Part shown: one piece after another, positions 45,879 through 55,295 of the stretch
How the letters are laid out: every line of letters begins with the position of its first letter
How positions within the stretch are numbered: the stretch's first letter is position 1
Source of the DNA: Hyphomicrobiales bacterium
GTDB lineage: Bacteria > Pseudomonadota > Alphaproteobacteria > Rhizobiales > Beijerinckiaceae
Direction: 5' to 3'
Assembly (NCBI GenBank): GCA_027484605.1
Contig: JAIXSR010000160.1
Coordinates: 1 to 60,410, forward strand
DNA length: 60,410 nt
Notes under the pieces: model-generated
The model's input: only the letters and a program-made list of their open reading frames with translations
What the model was told of the DNA's origin: nothing
The model's database searches: none
Translations under genes and position numbers: made by a program

Positions 45879-45898
45879 GGTGCCGCTCGGGCGGCACC
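45879..45898. terminator. bidirectional hairpin between convergent genes
   Basis: Perfect 8-bp stem GGTGCCGC/GCGGCACC with a 4-nt loop in the 42-bp gap between the convergent cfa-like and SDR genes. No T-run on either side, so termination would be inefficient or Rho-assisted. Confidence 0.5.
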
Positions 45899-45912
45899 GG
45901 CGCGGGGATGGA

Positions 45913-46713
45913 TCAGGGCTGCTTGCCCTTGTCGTTCCAGCCGGTCGACCAGCTGACGAGCGGCAGGTACCAGCTGCGCGGCAGCATGCGCAGGAATTTC
46001 AGGAAATAGGTGAAGCGCCGCGGGAAGGTGATCTCGAAGGCCGTGGTTTCCATGCCATCGAGGACGCGCTTCGCGGCGGGCTCGACATCCATCAGGAAGG
46101 GCATCGGGAAAGGGTTTGTCGCTGTGGCCGGGGTACGGATGAAGCCCGGGTTGACCACCTGGATCAGGATGCCTGCCAGATCGCCGTCAAGACGCAGCGA
46201 TTCCGCCATGTTGATCAAAGCGGCCTTGGTCGCGCCATAGCCTGCCGAGGTCGGCAGGCCGGAATAGCCGGCCACCGAGGCATTCAGCACCACCTGCCCG
46301 CGCCCGCGCGGCACCATGAAGGGCACCAGGGCATCGAGGGCGTTGATCGTGCCGCCGACATTGACCGCGAAGCTGCGATGCATCTTCCCCGCCTCGAACG
46401 GATGCAGCCGGACCGGCAGGTAGATGCCGGCATTGAGGAAGGCACGGGCGATGGGGCCATGCTCGGCCTCGACGCGCTTCACCGCTTCGGCCATGGCCTC
46501 AGCATCGGTCACGTCGGCCGGCGCGGGAATGATGCGGCCGGGGAAGCCTGCGGCCGCTTCGGCAAGGGCCGCCAGTTCATCCGGGCGGCGCGCGGTGGCA
46601 ACGACGCGCCAGCCGCGGCGGGCCGCCTCCAGCGCGACAGCATAGCCGATGCCGGAACTGGCGCCGGTGATCCAGAACAGCCCGTCTTCCGGCTTGGCGA
46701 CGACCGGTTTCAA
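45913..46713 (-). CDS. short-chain dehydrogenase (SDR)
   Basis: 266 residues from TTG 46713, which overlaps the TGA of the ChrR-like gene. Upstream ATGs in this frame lie inside that gene and are less likely. TGASSGIG (about 14-21), LNAGI (about 88) and YGATK (about 155-159) are intact. The C-terminus has a hydrophobic segment (FLKFLRMLPRSWYLPLV). Coupled to the ChrR-like gene and facing the photolyase unit. Confidence 0.82.
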   Translation of the reverse strand: MKPVVAKPEDGLFWITGASSGIGYAVALEAARRGWRVVATARRPDELAALAEAAAGFPGRIIPAPADVTDAEAMAEAVKRVEAEHGPIARAFLNAGIYLPVRLHPFEAGKMHRSFAVNVGGTINALDALVPFMVPRGRGQVVLNASVAGYSGLPTSAGYGATKAALINMAESLRLDGDLAGILIQVVNPGFIRTPATATNPFPMPFLMDVEPAAKRVLDGMETTAFEITFPRRFTYFLKFLRMLPRSWYLPLVSWSTGWNDKGKQP

Positions 46714-47360
46714 TGGCTTACGAAGCGATTGACCAACCGCCCGAATGTGCCCGTCAGGCGAAGCGGCGCATCCATCACGGCGAAGCAGATGCATTCCTCG
46801 TCGGCATCGGCCACGGGCACATGGTCGAGATGCTCGTCGGCGATCACCATGTCGCCGCGGCGGTAATGGCCCGTCTCGTCAGTGAAGCCGCCCTGCAGGA
46901 CCAGGGTAACCTCGGCACCCTCATGGGAATGCTGCGGCATCTTGCGGCCGGCGCGGATGCGGTACAGGACGGCGCGGGTCTCGTCGTCGGTCTCCAGCCG
47001 GAATTCCTTCACGCCCGGAAGGACCGAGCGGAAAGCGAGATCATCGATCGACTTGCCGAAGAGGTGGCGGAGCGAACGCGGCTCGAGCGCCTGGCGCTCG
47101 GCGATGGCAGCCTCGACCGGACCAGCCGAGAAGATCGCGTCGAGGCGGGCATCGCGACCGCGGATGGAAACCGGTTCCTGCGTGACAACCGAGCGGGAAA
47201 GACCTTCTTCGAGCCGGGCCACGAAACCACGGTTGACCGGAGAGAGTTCCAGATGGGCCCCGACAAGCGCATGCAAGGCGCGGGGCAATGTGCCGGCGGC
47301 ATAGCCCGCGAGCATCAGCTCAAGCGGTTGGCCGTCCTGAATGTGGTTCGTCGCTGACAC
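46710..47360 (-). CDS. ChrR-like anti-sigma/cupin protein lacking N-terminal zinc cysteines
   Basis: 216 residues in ChrR layout: an N-terminal anti-sigma-like region and a C-terminal cupin. Cupin zinc ligands H144, H146, E150 and H180 (HSHEGAE, DHV) are kept. In R. sphaeroides ChrR the N-terminal zinc is held by H6, H31, C35 and C38. Here H6 and H36 keep the spacing but the two Cys positions are S40 and N43 (HLELSPVN). No ECF sigma-factor gene lies next to it. It may be a cupin sensor that no longer binds a sigma factor in the usual zinc-dependent way. Confidence 0.8.
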   Translation of the reverse strand: MSATNHIQDGQPLELMLAGYAAGTLPRALHALVGAHLELSPVNRGFVARLEEGLSRSVVTQEPVSIRGRDARLDAIFSAGPVEAAIAERQALEPRSLRHLFGKSIDDLAFRSVLPGVKEFRLETDDETRAVLYRIRAGRKMPQHSHEGAEVTLVLQGGFTDETGHYRRGDMVIADEHLDHVPVADADEECICFAVMDAPLRLTGTFGRLVNRFVSH

Positions 47361-47441
47361 GAAGTTTGACTCCCGCCCGTTCCCGAAAAGCGTTCCGCCC
47401 GATTGACGACTAACTGTCGAAGATCGTGCACCTATCTGCTC

Positions 47442-47471
47442 GCTCTACGCCCTGCAATCCGTTTTGGATCA
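47442..47471 (-). promoter_or_regulatory. candidate RpoE/ECF11-type promoter for the ChrR-like gene
   Basis: On the minus strand, TGATCC (47471-47466) is followed after exactly 18 nt by TAGAGC (47447-47442), about 80 nt before the ATG at 47360. Rhodobacter sphaeroides sigma-E promoters carry TGATCC at -35 with similar spacing to a TAAGA-like -10; the -10 here fits poorly. Confidence 0.35.
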
Positions 47472-47624
47472 TCGGCCGCGACTCGTGCAGCTGGACAAAA
47501 GGCGTAATCCCCCGGGGCGGGGCTGCGCAACGGGGCCCATTGCCGCAGAAAGAGGGGTGGATGATCCCGACGGAACGGGCTTCATTCCCGCCTGCGCTTC
47601 GCTATAGTGCGGCTCCCTTCCCGC

Positions 47625-48410
47625 ATGCCAGCGAGCCCGGATTTGACCGAAACGCCCGAATTGCCGCCCTTCCCGGCGACCCGCCTGCTCTTTCGCGACG
47701 ATGCCTACCTGAAAAGCGGCAAAGCCCGCGTGATTGGCCGGTTTTCAGACTATCTGGTCCTGGATTGCACGCTGTTCTATCCGGCCTCCGGCGGGCAGCC
47801 CTCGGATGCCGGGCAGCTTGTCAAATCCGGTGGACACAGCCTGCCGGTCGGCGAATTGCGCTATCTTGACGCAGCCAAGACGATCGTTGGCCACAAGCTT
47901 CCGGAAGGCGAGGATCCCGCACGCTGGGACGGAGCGGAAATCGGGATGGAACTCGATTTCGCGCGCCGCTTCCGGCTGATGCGGATGCATTCCGCCTTGC
48001 ACCTGCTCTCGGTTGCGCTGCCCTATGCCGTCACCGGCGGGGCGATCGGCCTCGATGACGGACGGCTCGATTTCGACATTCCCGAAGCGGGCCTCGAGAA
48101 AGAGGCGATCACCGCCGAGCTCAACCGGCTGATCTCGGCCGAAGCGGAGATCACCGCGCGCTGGATCAGCGATGCGGAACTCGACGCCAATCCCCAGCTC
48201 GTGAAGACCATGTCGGTCAAGCCGCCGCGCGGCTCGGGCCAGATGCGGCTGGTCGAAATTGCCGGGCTGGACCTCCAGCCCTGCGGGGGCACGCATGTGC
48301 GGAACACGCGCGAGATCGGGCCGATGCTCGTCACCAATATCGAGAAGAAGGGCAAGCAGAACCGCCGCGTGCGGATTGCGTTCGCCGAACAGCAGGGACC
48401 TGCCACATGA
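47625..48410 (+). CDS. alaX: alanyl-tRNA editing protein (AlaX-like)
   Basis: 261 residues from ATG 47625 (MPASPDLTE). Editing-site zinc motifs HSALH (HxxxH, about 127-131) and CGGTH (CxxxH, about 228-232) are intact, with LFYPASGGQPSDAG (about 43-56) in the N-terminal barrel. It hydrolyses Ser or Gly mischarged onto tRNA-Ala in trans. Its TGA overlaps the start of the sulfurtransferase gene. Confidence 0.9.
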   Translation: MPASPDLTETPELPPFPATRLLFRDDAYLKSGKARVIGRFSDYLVLDCTLFYPASGGQPSDAGQLVKSGGHSLPVGELRYLDAAKTIVGHKLPEGEDPARWDGAEIGMELDFARRFRLMRMHSALHLLSVALPYAVTGGAIGLDDGRLDFDIPEAGLEKEAITAELNRLISAEAEITARWISDAELDANPQLVKTMSVKPPRGSGQMRLVEIAGLDLQPCGGTHVRNTREIGPMLVTNIEKKGKQNRRVRIAFAEQQGPAT

Positions 48411-49273
48411 TCAACATCTTCAAGGACATTCCCTTCGTCACCACGGCGGAGGTTGCCGCGATGATCGGCAAGCCCGGGATCCGGGTGGTCGACGGCTCCT
48501 GGCATCTGCCGCCGACGGGCCGGAAGGGCGCGGCGGAATATCTCGAGGCCCATCTGCCGGGGGCTGTGTTCTTCGATATCGATGTCATCTCCGACCCTGC
48601 CAGCACCCTGCCCCATATGCTGCCGGAGCCCGCCTTCTTCGCCGGGAAGGCCGGCGCGCTCGGCCTGTCGGAGGGCGACACGATCCTCGTCTATGACCAG
48701 CTCGGCCTGTTCACGGCGCCGCGCGTGGCCTGGATGCTGCGCCTTTATGGAGCCCGCGATGTCCGGATCATGGAGGGGGGCCTGCCGCGCTGGAAGGCGG
48801 AGGGGCGCCCGGTGGAAGCGGGCATGGCCAATCCGCCGGCCGCGACCTTCACCGCCCGGCTGGACCGGTCCAGCGTGGCCGATCTCGACCGCGTGGCCGA
48901 GGCCCTGCAGAACGGCTCGGCGCAGGTTGTCGATGCCCGTCCGGCCGCCCGCTTCCGCGGCGATGCGCCGGAGCCGCGCCCCGGCGTCCGGGCCGGGCAC
49001 ATGCCGGGCAGCCTCAACCTGCCTTTCGATGCCATCGCCGCCAACGGGGCGCTGAAGGATCCGGAGGCTTTGCGCGAGGCGATTGCCGCAGCCGGGATCG
49101 ATCCGTCCAAGCCGGTCATCTGCTCCTGCGGTTCCGGCGTCTCGGCCTGCATCATCGCCATGGCCATGAGCCGGGCCGATGTGCCCGTGGCGGCGATCTA
49201 TGACGGCTCCTGGGCCGAATGGGGCAGCCGGGAGGACTTGCCGCTCGGGACGGGCGCACCGAAGGGGATCTGA
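48407..49273 (+). CDS. sseA: 3-mercaptopyruvate/thiosulfate sulfurtransferase
   Basis: 288 residues with two rhodanese domains. The active Cys lies in CSCGSGVSAC (about 239-248); the MST-type loop CGSGVxA distinguishes it from thiosulfate-specific enzymes. VDGSWHLPPTGRKG and LPGAVFFDIDVISDPA (about 25-70) are typical of the N-domain. Coupled to alaX by ATGA overlap. Confidence 0.9.
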   Translation: MINIFKDIPFVTTAEVAAMIGKPGIRVVDGSWHLPPTGRKGAAEYLEAHLPGAVFFDIDVISDPASTLPHMLPEPAFFAGKAGALGLSEGDTILVYDQLGLFTAPRVAWMLRLYGARDVRIMEGGLPRWKAEGRPVEAGMANPPAATFTARLDRSSVADLDRVAEALQNGSAQVVDARPAARFRGDAPEPRPGVRAGHMPGSLNLPFDAIAANGALKDPEALREAIAAAGIDPSKPVICSCGSGVSACIIAMAMSRADVPVAAIYDGSWAEWGSREDLPLGTGAPKGI

Positions 49274-49303
49274 ACCCCTTTCCATCCTTCAATCGCAACG
49301 CAA

Positions 49304-49327
49304 AAAGGCGCCCGGGAGGGCGCCTTT
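49304..49327 (-). terminator. rho-independent terminator after aapP (also usable after sseA)
   Basis: 10-bp stem AAAGGCGCCC/GGGCGCCTTT with 4-nt loop. On the minus strand it ends in TTTTT, so it terminates the aap operon; the plus-strand tail is shorter (TTT). Confidence 0.85.
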
Positions 49328-49353
49328 CCGGAATTGGTGCAGGCCTGTGCAAA

Positions 49354-50124
<771 letters not shown>

Positions 50125-50136
50125 GAGGTTACTCCC

Positions 50137-51294
50137 TTACCTCTTGTCAGCCACGGAAAGCCGCCGCTCCATCGCGCGGGCGTAGCTTGCCATGCCATAG
50201 CAGAACATGAAATAGACGATCGCGGCGAAGGCATAGCCTGTCGGCGAGGTCGTCGGCGCAGCCCATTGCGGATCGATGCGGGCGGTCTCGATCGCCTTGA
50301 GGAAGTCGAAGATGCCGACGATGAGCAGCAGCGACGTATCCTTGAACAGACCGATATAGGTGTTCACGATATTGGGGATCGTGACCTTCAGCGCCTGCGG
50401 CAGGATGATGAGGCGCATCATCTGCCAGTAGCCGAGGCCCATCGCCATCGCGCCCTCGTACTGGCCCTTCGGCAGGGCCTGAAGGCCGGCACGCACCACT
50501 TCGGCCATATAGGCTGAAGCGAAGAGGCCGATCCCGACCAGTGCGCGCAGCAGCTTGTCCACCGTGATGTTGTCCGGCAGGAAGAGCGGCAGCATCGTGT
50601 TCGCCATGAAGAGCACCGTGATCAACGGCACGCCGCGGACGAACTCGATGAAGAGCACCGAGAAGAACTTGACGACGGGCAGCCTGGACCGCCGGCCCAG
50701 GGCCAGCAGGATGCCGAGCGGCAGCGAGGCGACGATGCCGACGCCGGCCACGACCAGCGTGACCATCAGGCCACCCCAGCGCGCGGTATCCACCGCCGGC
50801 AGGCCGAGCCAGCTGGCCCCGCCGAGCAGGTAGTAGGAGACGACCGGCAGCACGATCAGGAAATAGATCATGCCGATATCGCGGCGCGGGGCCTTCAGCC
50901 AGAGCATCCAGGCGACACCGATCGTCCCGAGGACGAAGAACAGGTCCACCCGCCAGCGCTCGTCGACCGGGTAGAAGCCGTAGATGAAGAAGCTGAACCG
51001 ATCCCGCACGAAGGCCCAGCAGGCGCCCGGCAAGATGCCGTTCTTCGCGATGCAGGCCTCGCGGTCCGCGCCGGACCAGACCGCATCGAAGAACAGGAAG
51101 TTGAGGAAGCCGGGGATGCTGATATAGGCCAGGGCCGCAGCCACGACTGTCAGCAGGATGTTCCCCGGCGAGGAAAACAGGTTGTCCCGCACCCAGGCGA
51201 GCGGACCGATCAGGCTGCCCGGGGGCGGCAGGACCGGCGCCGCTTCCTGGCGGACATAGACCTTGGAGGCGGGTGAAACGACTTGAGACTTCAT
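50137..51294 (-). CDS. aapM: general L-amino-acid ABC permease AapM
   Basis: 385 residues, long as AapM/BztC are: an extra N-terminal membrane region precedes the usual HisM-like core. EAA-type loop QYEGAMAMGLGYWQMMRLIILPQALK (split: AMAMGLGYW, ILPQALK; about 278-300). Eight or so membrane segments. Follows aapQ by 10 nt. Confidence 0.92.
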   Translation of the reverse strand: MKSQVVSPASKVYVRQEAAPVLPPPGSLIGPLAWVRDNLFSSPGNILLTVVAAALAYISIPGFLNFLFFDAVWSGADREACIAKNGILPGACWAFVRDRFSFFIYGFYPVDERWRVDLFFVLGTIGVAWMLWLKAPRRDIGMIYFLIVLPVVSYYLLGGASWLGLPAVDTARWGGLMVTLVVAGVGIVASLPLGILLALGRRSRLPVVKFFSVLFIEFVRGVPLITVLFMANTMLPLFLPDNITVDKLLRALVGIGLFASAYMAEVVRAGLQALPKGQYEGAMAMGLGYWQMMRLIILPQALKVTIPNIVNTYIGLFKDTSLLLIVGIFDFLKAIETARIDPQWAAPTTSPTGYAFAAIVYFMFCYGMASYARAMERRLSVADKR

Positions 51295-51304
51295 TCGCTC
51301 CTCC

Positions 51305-52513
51305 TCAGCGCTCGACCAGGGCTTTGCGGGAATTGTACCAGTTCATCACCAGCGAGGTGACGAGGCTGATCGTGAGATAGACCGCCATGGTGATGGCGAT
51401 GACCTCGACGGCCTGGCCGGTCTGGTTCAGCACCGTGCCGGCGAAGACCTGCACCAGATCCGGATACCCGATGGCCACGGCCAGCGAGGAATTCTTGGTG
51501 AGGTTCAGATATTGCGAGGTCAGCGGCGGGATGATGACCCGCATGGCCTGCGGGATGACGACGAGATCCAAAGTCGGCCCGGGGCGAAGGCCGAGGGCAT
51601 AGGCGGCCTCGGTCTGGCCCTTGGACACGGCCTGGATGCCGGCGCGCACCACTTCCGCGATGAAGGCCGCGGTGTAGATGACGAGGCCGAGCAGCAGGGC
51701 CACGAATTCCGGGAAGATCTGCACGCCGCCGCGGATATTGAAGCGGCCGAGATCCGGGATGTTGAAGCTCAGCGGCTGTCCGGCCACGAAATAGACCAGC
51801 AGCGGCAGGAGGAGGATCAGGCCGATACCGACCAGCAGGACAGGCGATTGCTGCCCGGATCTTTCCTGCCGGAGCCGGGCCCAGCGGCCATAGGCGAAAT
51901 AGCCCATGAGGCCGGCGGCCAGAGTCCAGGTCACCCACGAGAAATTGGCGCCGAAAACCGGCTCGGGCATGAAGAGGCCGCGATTGTTGAGGAAGAACCC
52001 GCCGGGCATGTTCACGGAATCGCGGACTTCCGGCAGCGCCTTGAGCACCGCATTGTACCAGAAGAGCAATTGCAGCAGGAGCGGCGTGTTCCGGATCACC
52101 TCGACATAGATCGCGGCGAGCTTGTTGACGAGGAAGTTCTTCGACAGCCGCGCGACGCCGATGATGAAGCCGAGGATCGTGGCGAGGACAATCCCGACAC
52201 CTGCCACCAGCAGGGTGTTGAACAGGCCGACCCAGAAGGCGCGGCCATAGCTGGAGGTGGTCTCGTAGGGAATGAGGCGCTGGCCGATATCAAACCCGGC
52301 CGTGTTGTTCCAGAAACCGAAACCTGTCGCGATCTTCTGCTTGGTCAGGTTGGAGATGGCATTGTCCGCCGCCGTGTAGAACAGGAACATCACGACGACA
52401 AAAAGGAGCGCCTGGAAAAGGTAACCGCGTTTCTCAGGATCATTCCAGAAGGCAACGTGCGGCTTGTCGTCCCCGCCCGTTCCGCCCGCCTTCGGGGCAT
52501 CGACCGAACTCAT
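51305..52513 (-). CDS. aapQ: general L-amino-acid ABC permease AapQ
   Basis: 402 residues with about eight membrane segments. The loop AYALGLRPGPTLDLVVIPQAMRV (split: YALGLRPGP, VIPQAMR; about 302-325) contacts the ATPase, and NTPLLLQLLFWYNAV (about 142) is family-specific. First cytoplasmic-membrane gene of the operon, 226 nt after aapJ, behind a terminator hairpin. Confidence 0.93.
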   Translation of the reverse strand: MSSVDAPKAGGTGGDDKPHVAFWNDPEKRGYLFQALLFVVVMFLFYTAADNAISNLTKQKIATGFGFWNNTAGFDIGQRLIPYETTSSYGRAFWVGLFNTLLVAGVGIVLATILGFIIGVARLSKNFLVNKLAAIYVEVIRNTPLLLQLLFWYNAVLKALPEVRDSVNMPGGFFLNNRGLFMPEPVFGANFSWVTWTLAAGLMGYFAYGRWARLRQERSGQQSPVLLVGIGLILLLPLLVYFVAGQPLSFNIPDLGRFNIRGGVQIFPEFVALLLGLVIYTAAFIAEVVRAGIQAVSKGQTEAAYALGLRPGPTLDLVVIPQAMRVIIPPLTSQYLNLTKNSSLAVAIGYPDLVQVFAGTVLNQTGQAVEVIAITMAVYLTISLVTSLVMNWYNSRKALVER

Positions 52514-52698
52514 TGAAGTCTCCCCACTTCAACTCTGTGGGAGAGATGCCTGCGCAGCCAGACATCGTCTGCACGCCCGCACGCATACCGGCAGCCACCC
52601 CGTCAGAAACCGGCCAACCGGTTTCCGGTGTCACACCCGCGATTTACGCCCGCCCGATGGCCGGCGACAATCGCTCTCCCCCTAGACACAATAAAAAA

Positions 52699-52727
52699 GG
52701 GGGACGGCCGACAGGCAGCCATCCCCC
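52699..52727 (-). terminator. terminator/attenuator between aapJ and aapQ
   Basis: On the minus strand GGGGGA.GGC pairs with GCC.TCCCCC around a 9-nt loop and one mismatch, followed by TTTTTT, 13 nt after the aapJ stop. It should cause partial termination, giving more binding protein than permease, as known for aap-type operons. Confidence 0.8.
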
Positions 52728-52739
52728 GGATAGCGATCC

Positions 52740-53756
52740 TTAGCGGATCGGCGGCGCGTATTGCAGGCCGCCCTTGGACCACAGCGCATTGACGCCGCGG
52801 GCGATCTTCAGGCGCGAGCCGGCGCCGACGTTCTTGTCGAACGACTCGCCGTAATTGCCGACATGCTTGATGATCCGGTAGGCCCAGTCATTGGTGAGGC
52901 CGATGGCTTCGCCGAACTTGCCTTCCGTGCCGAGCAGGCGCTTCACGTCCGGGTTGGTGGACTTCAGCATCTCGTCGACATTGGCCTTGGTCACGCCGAG
53001 TTCCTCGGCGGTCACCATGGCGTAATGCGTCCACTTGACGATATCACCCCACTGGTTGTCACCATGGCGCCAGGCCGCACCGAGCGGCTCCTTCGAGATG
53101 ATTTCCGGCAGGACGATGTGATCGTCCGGGGCCGTCAGCTTCAGGCGCTCGGCATAGAGGCCCGAGGCGTCCGTGGTGAACACGTCGCAACGGCCGGCAT
53201 CATAGGCCTTGATCGTCTCGTCCGACGAGGCGAAGGCGACGACTTCGTACTTCAGCTTGTTGGCGCGGAAGAAGTCGGCGAGGTTCAGCTCGGTGGTGGT
53301 GCCCTGCTGGGTGCAGACCGAGGCGCCCGAGAGTTCCATCGCCGAGGCGATCTTCAGCTTCTTGCGGACCATGAAGCCCTGGCCGTCATAGTAGTTGACC
53401 GGGCCGAATTCGAGGCCCAGCTGCGTGTCGCGCGACATGGTCCAGGTGGTGTTGCGGACGAGGACGTCCACTTCGCCGGACTGGAGGGCCGTGAAGCGAT
53501 CCTTGGCGGAAAGCGGAACGAACTTGACCTTGGTGGCATCGTTGAAGATGGCCGCAGCGACCGCGCGGCAATAATCAACGTCCAGACCGGTCCAGTTGCC
53601 CTGCGCGTCCGGCTGGCCGAACCCGGCAAGACCGGTATTCGAGCCGCATTGCAGCACGCCACGGCTCTTGACCTGGTTGAGGGTTTGCGCGGAAGCCGAA
53701 CCGGCCGCCATCACGAAGGCGGCGCCAACGGCAACCGACATCAGTACTTTCTTCAT
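52740..53756 (-). CDS. aapJ: general L-amino-acid-binding protein AapJ
   Basis: 338 residues. Signal peptide MKKVLMSVAVGAAFVMAAGSASA, then VKSRGVLQCGSNTGLAGFGQPDAQG, NWTGLDVDYCRAVAAAIF and LVRNTTWTMSRDTQLGL, which match the AapJ/BztA type (ligand site NTTWT, about 108). Periplasmic receptor for a broad range of L-amino acids. First gene of aapJQMP. Confidence 0.94.
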   Translation of the reverse strand: MKKVLMSVAVGAAFVMAAGSASAQTLNQVKSRGVLQCGSNTGLAGFGQPDAQGNWTGLDVDYCRAVAAAIFNDATKVKFVPLSAKDRFTALQSGEVDVLVRNTTWTMSRDTQLGLEFGPVNYYDGQGFMVRKKLKIASAMELSGASVCTQQGTTTELNLADFFRANKLKYEVVAFASSDETIKAYDAGRCDVFTTDASGLYAERLKLTAPDDHIVLPEIISKEPLGAAWRHGDNQWGDIVKWTHYAMVTAEELGVTKANVDEMLKSTNPDVKRLLGTEGKFGEAIGLTNDWAYRIIKHVGNYGESFDKNVGAGSRLKIARGVNALWSKGGLQYAPPIR

Positions 53757-53910
53757 TAACTCGTCTCCCCGAGTGTTTCATTGCTCCTGACGCCAGCGCT
53801 CGGATACGGCGCCGAAGGGATGCTCCCATTCGCGGCAGGAATTTTCATTGCAGGCGATCTTAGACGAAAGGTCAAGGGCAAATCGGGCAATTTCGCCCTG
53901 CAGATACGGC

Positions 53911-53968
53911 AAATCATGAAATTTCAGACCATGATTTAGGGAATTCCAGATGCAAATGGTGAAATTTC
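53911..53968. promoter_or_regulatory. operator-like inverted repeat and twin palindromes
   Basis: AAATCATG (53911-53918) is a perfect inverted match to CATGATTT (53930-53937) with 11 nt between. The palindrome GAAATTTC occurs at 53918-53925 and 53961-53968, 43 bp apart, close to four helix turns on one DNA face. Regulator unknown. Confidence 0.45.
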
Positions 53969-54026
53969 GGCAGGGTGAGAGGCAAAAGGGCAGAGCGACC
54001 AAAATCGAGGCGCAGCCGACCCCCGC

Positions 54027-54054
54027 TTGAAAAATTTTTATTCCATGATAATAT
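54027..54054 (+). promoter_or_regulatory. predicted sigma-70 promoter of metC
   Basis: TTGAAA (54027-54032), 16 nt, TAATAT (54049-54054). The implied transcript start near 54061 supports translation from ATG 54105. Confidence 0.55.
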
Positions 54055-54104
54055 CCAATCAAAGAGAATTTTTCTTGTTACGCATCGACAATGAGAATTA
54101 TGTC

Positions 54105-55289
54105 ATGAAACAGCTGTCAAACGAAGAAAAACAATCCATGGGCGAGGATACCCGGCTTGTGCTGGCCGGGCGGAATACCGGCGAGACCCATGGTTTCGTC
54201 AATGTCCCGCCTTTCCGGGGCTCGACCGTGGTCTATCCCGATGCGGCATCCTGCCTCGCGGGGCGCAACCGCTTCACCTATGGCCGCCGCGGCAATCCCA
54301 CGATGGAAGCCCTGCAGCAGGCCTGGTCCGAGCTGGAAGGCGCCGCCGGCACCGTGATCTGCCCTTCGGGTGCCTCGGCCTGCTCGACCGCCCTGCTCTC
54401 CTGCCTCAAGACCGGCGATCACCTGCTGATGGCCGATTCAACCTACCGGCCGACGCGGGCCTTGTGCAACGGCCTCCTTGCCCGGTACGGCGTCGAGACG
54501 ACGTATTACGATCCGATGATCGGCGCCGGGATCGAGGCGTTGATCCGGCCGAATACCCGCGCGATCTACATGGAAAGCCCGGGCTCGCAGACCTTCGAGG
54601 TGCAGGATGTGCCGGCGATCGTCGCGGTTGCGAAGAAGCACGGGATCACGACGCTGATCGACAATACCTGGGCGACGGCCCTGCTGTTCAGGCCGCTCGA
54701 TTTCGGGGTCGACATCTCGATCAATGCGGCCACCAAATATCCCTCCGGCCATTCCGACGTGCTGATCGGGCTGGTGGCCGCCAACGAAAAGGCCATGCCG
54801 GCCTTGCTGGCGACCCATGGCGATCTCGGCCTCTATCTCGGCCCGGATGATGTGTTCCTCACCCTGCGGGGCCTGCGGACCATGCCGTTGCGGCTGCGCG
54901 AGCAGGGCGCGAATGCGCTGGCCGTGGCACAGCATCTCGACCAGCATCCGCGGATCCGCCGCGTGCTGCACCCCGCCCTGCCCTCCTGCCCCGGCCACGA
55001 ATTCTTCAAGCGCGATTTCAAGGGCGCCTCGAGCCTGTTCGCGATCATTCTCGACGCGACCACGGATGCGCAGGTCATTGCCTTCCTCGACCATCTGAAG
55101 CTGTTCGGCATGGGCTATAGCTGGGGCGGGTTCGAAAGCCTCGCCGTGCCATTCGATTGCACGACCTACCGCTCGGCGACGCCGTTCAACCCGGGCGGCC
55201 GGGCCATCCGGCTGAATATCGGGCTCGAGACCCCGGCTGATCTCATGGCTGATCTCGATGCGGCGCTGGCGGCGATGCCGAAGGCGTAA
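54105..55289 (+). CDS. metC: cystathionine beta-lyase
   Basis: 394 residues from ATG 54105 (MKQLSNEEKQ); ATG 54138 (MGEDTR) is an alternative. Cys/Met-metabolism PLP fold type I: YGRRGNPT (about 59-66), PSGASA (about 87), IDNTWA (about 185-190) and the PLP Lys K211 in INAATKYPSGHSD. The family form NTW at 187-189 suits MetC. Cleaves cystathionine to homocysteine, ammonia and pyruvate. Convergent with the next gene, with 6 bp between stops. Confidence 0.9.
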   Translation: MKQLSNEEKQSMGEDTRLVLAGRNTGETHGFVNVPPFRGSTVVYPDAASCLAGRNRFTYGRRGNPTMEALQQAWSELEGAAGTVICPSGASACSTALLSCLKTGDHLLMADSTYRPTRALCNGLLARYGVETTYYDPMIGAGIEALIRPNTRAIYMESPGSQTFEVQDVPAIVAVAKKHGITTLIDNTWATALLFRPLDFGVDISINAATKYPSGHSDVLIGLVAANEKAMPALLATHGDLGLYLGPDDVFLTLRGLRTMPLRLREQGANALAVAQHLDQHPRIRRVLHPALPSCPGHEFFKRDFKGASSLFAIILDATTDAQVIAFLDHLKLFGMGYSWGGFESLAVPFDCTTYRSATPFNPGGRAIRLNIGLETPADLMADLDAALAAMPKA

Positions 55290-55295
55290 GCCGGT

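Larger units (their letters stand above)
53757..54104. other. 348-bp divergent regulatory region between aapJ and metC
   Basis: No gene. It is AT-rich from about 53830 and contains the operator-like repeats (53911-53968) and the metC promoter described separately. The ORF that continues upstream of metC through this region overlaps the promoter and is probably not translated. Confidence 0.75.
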
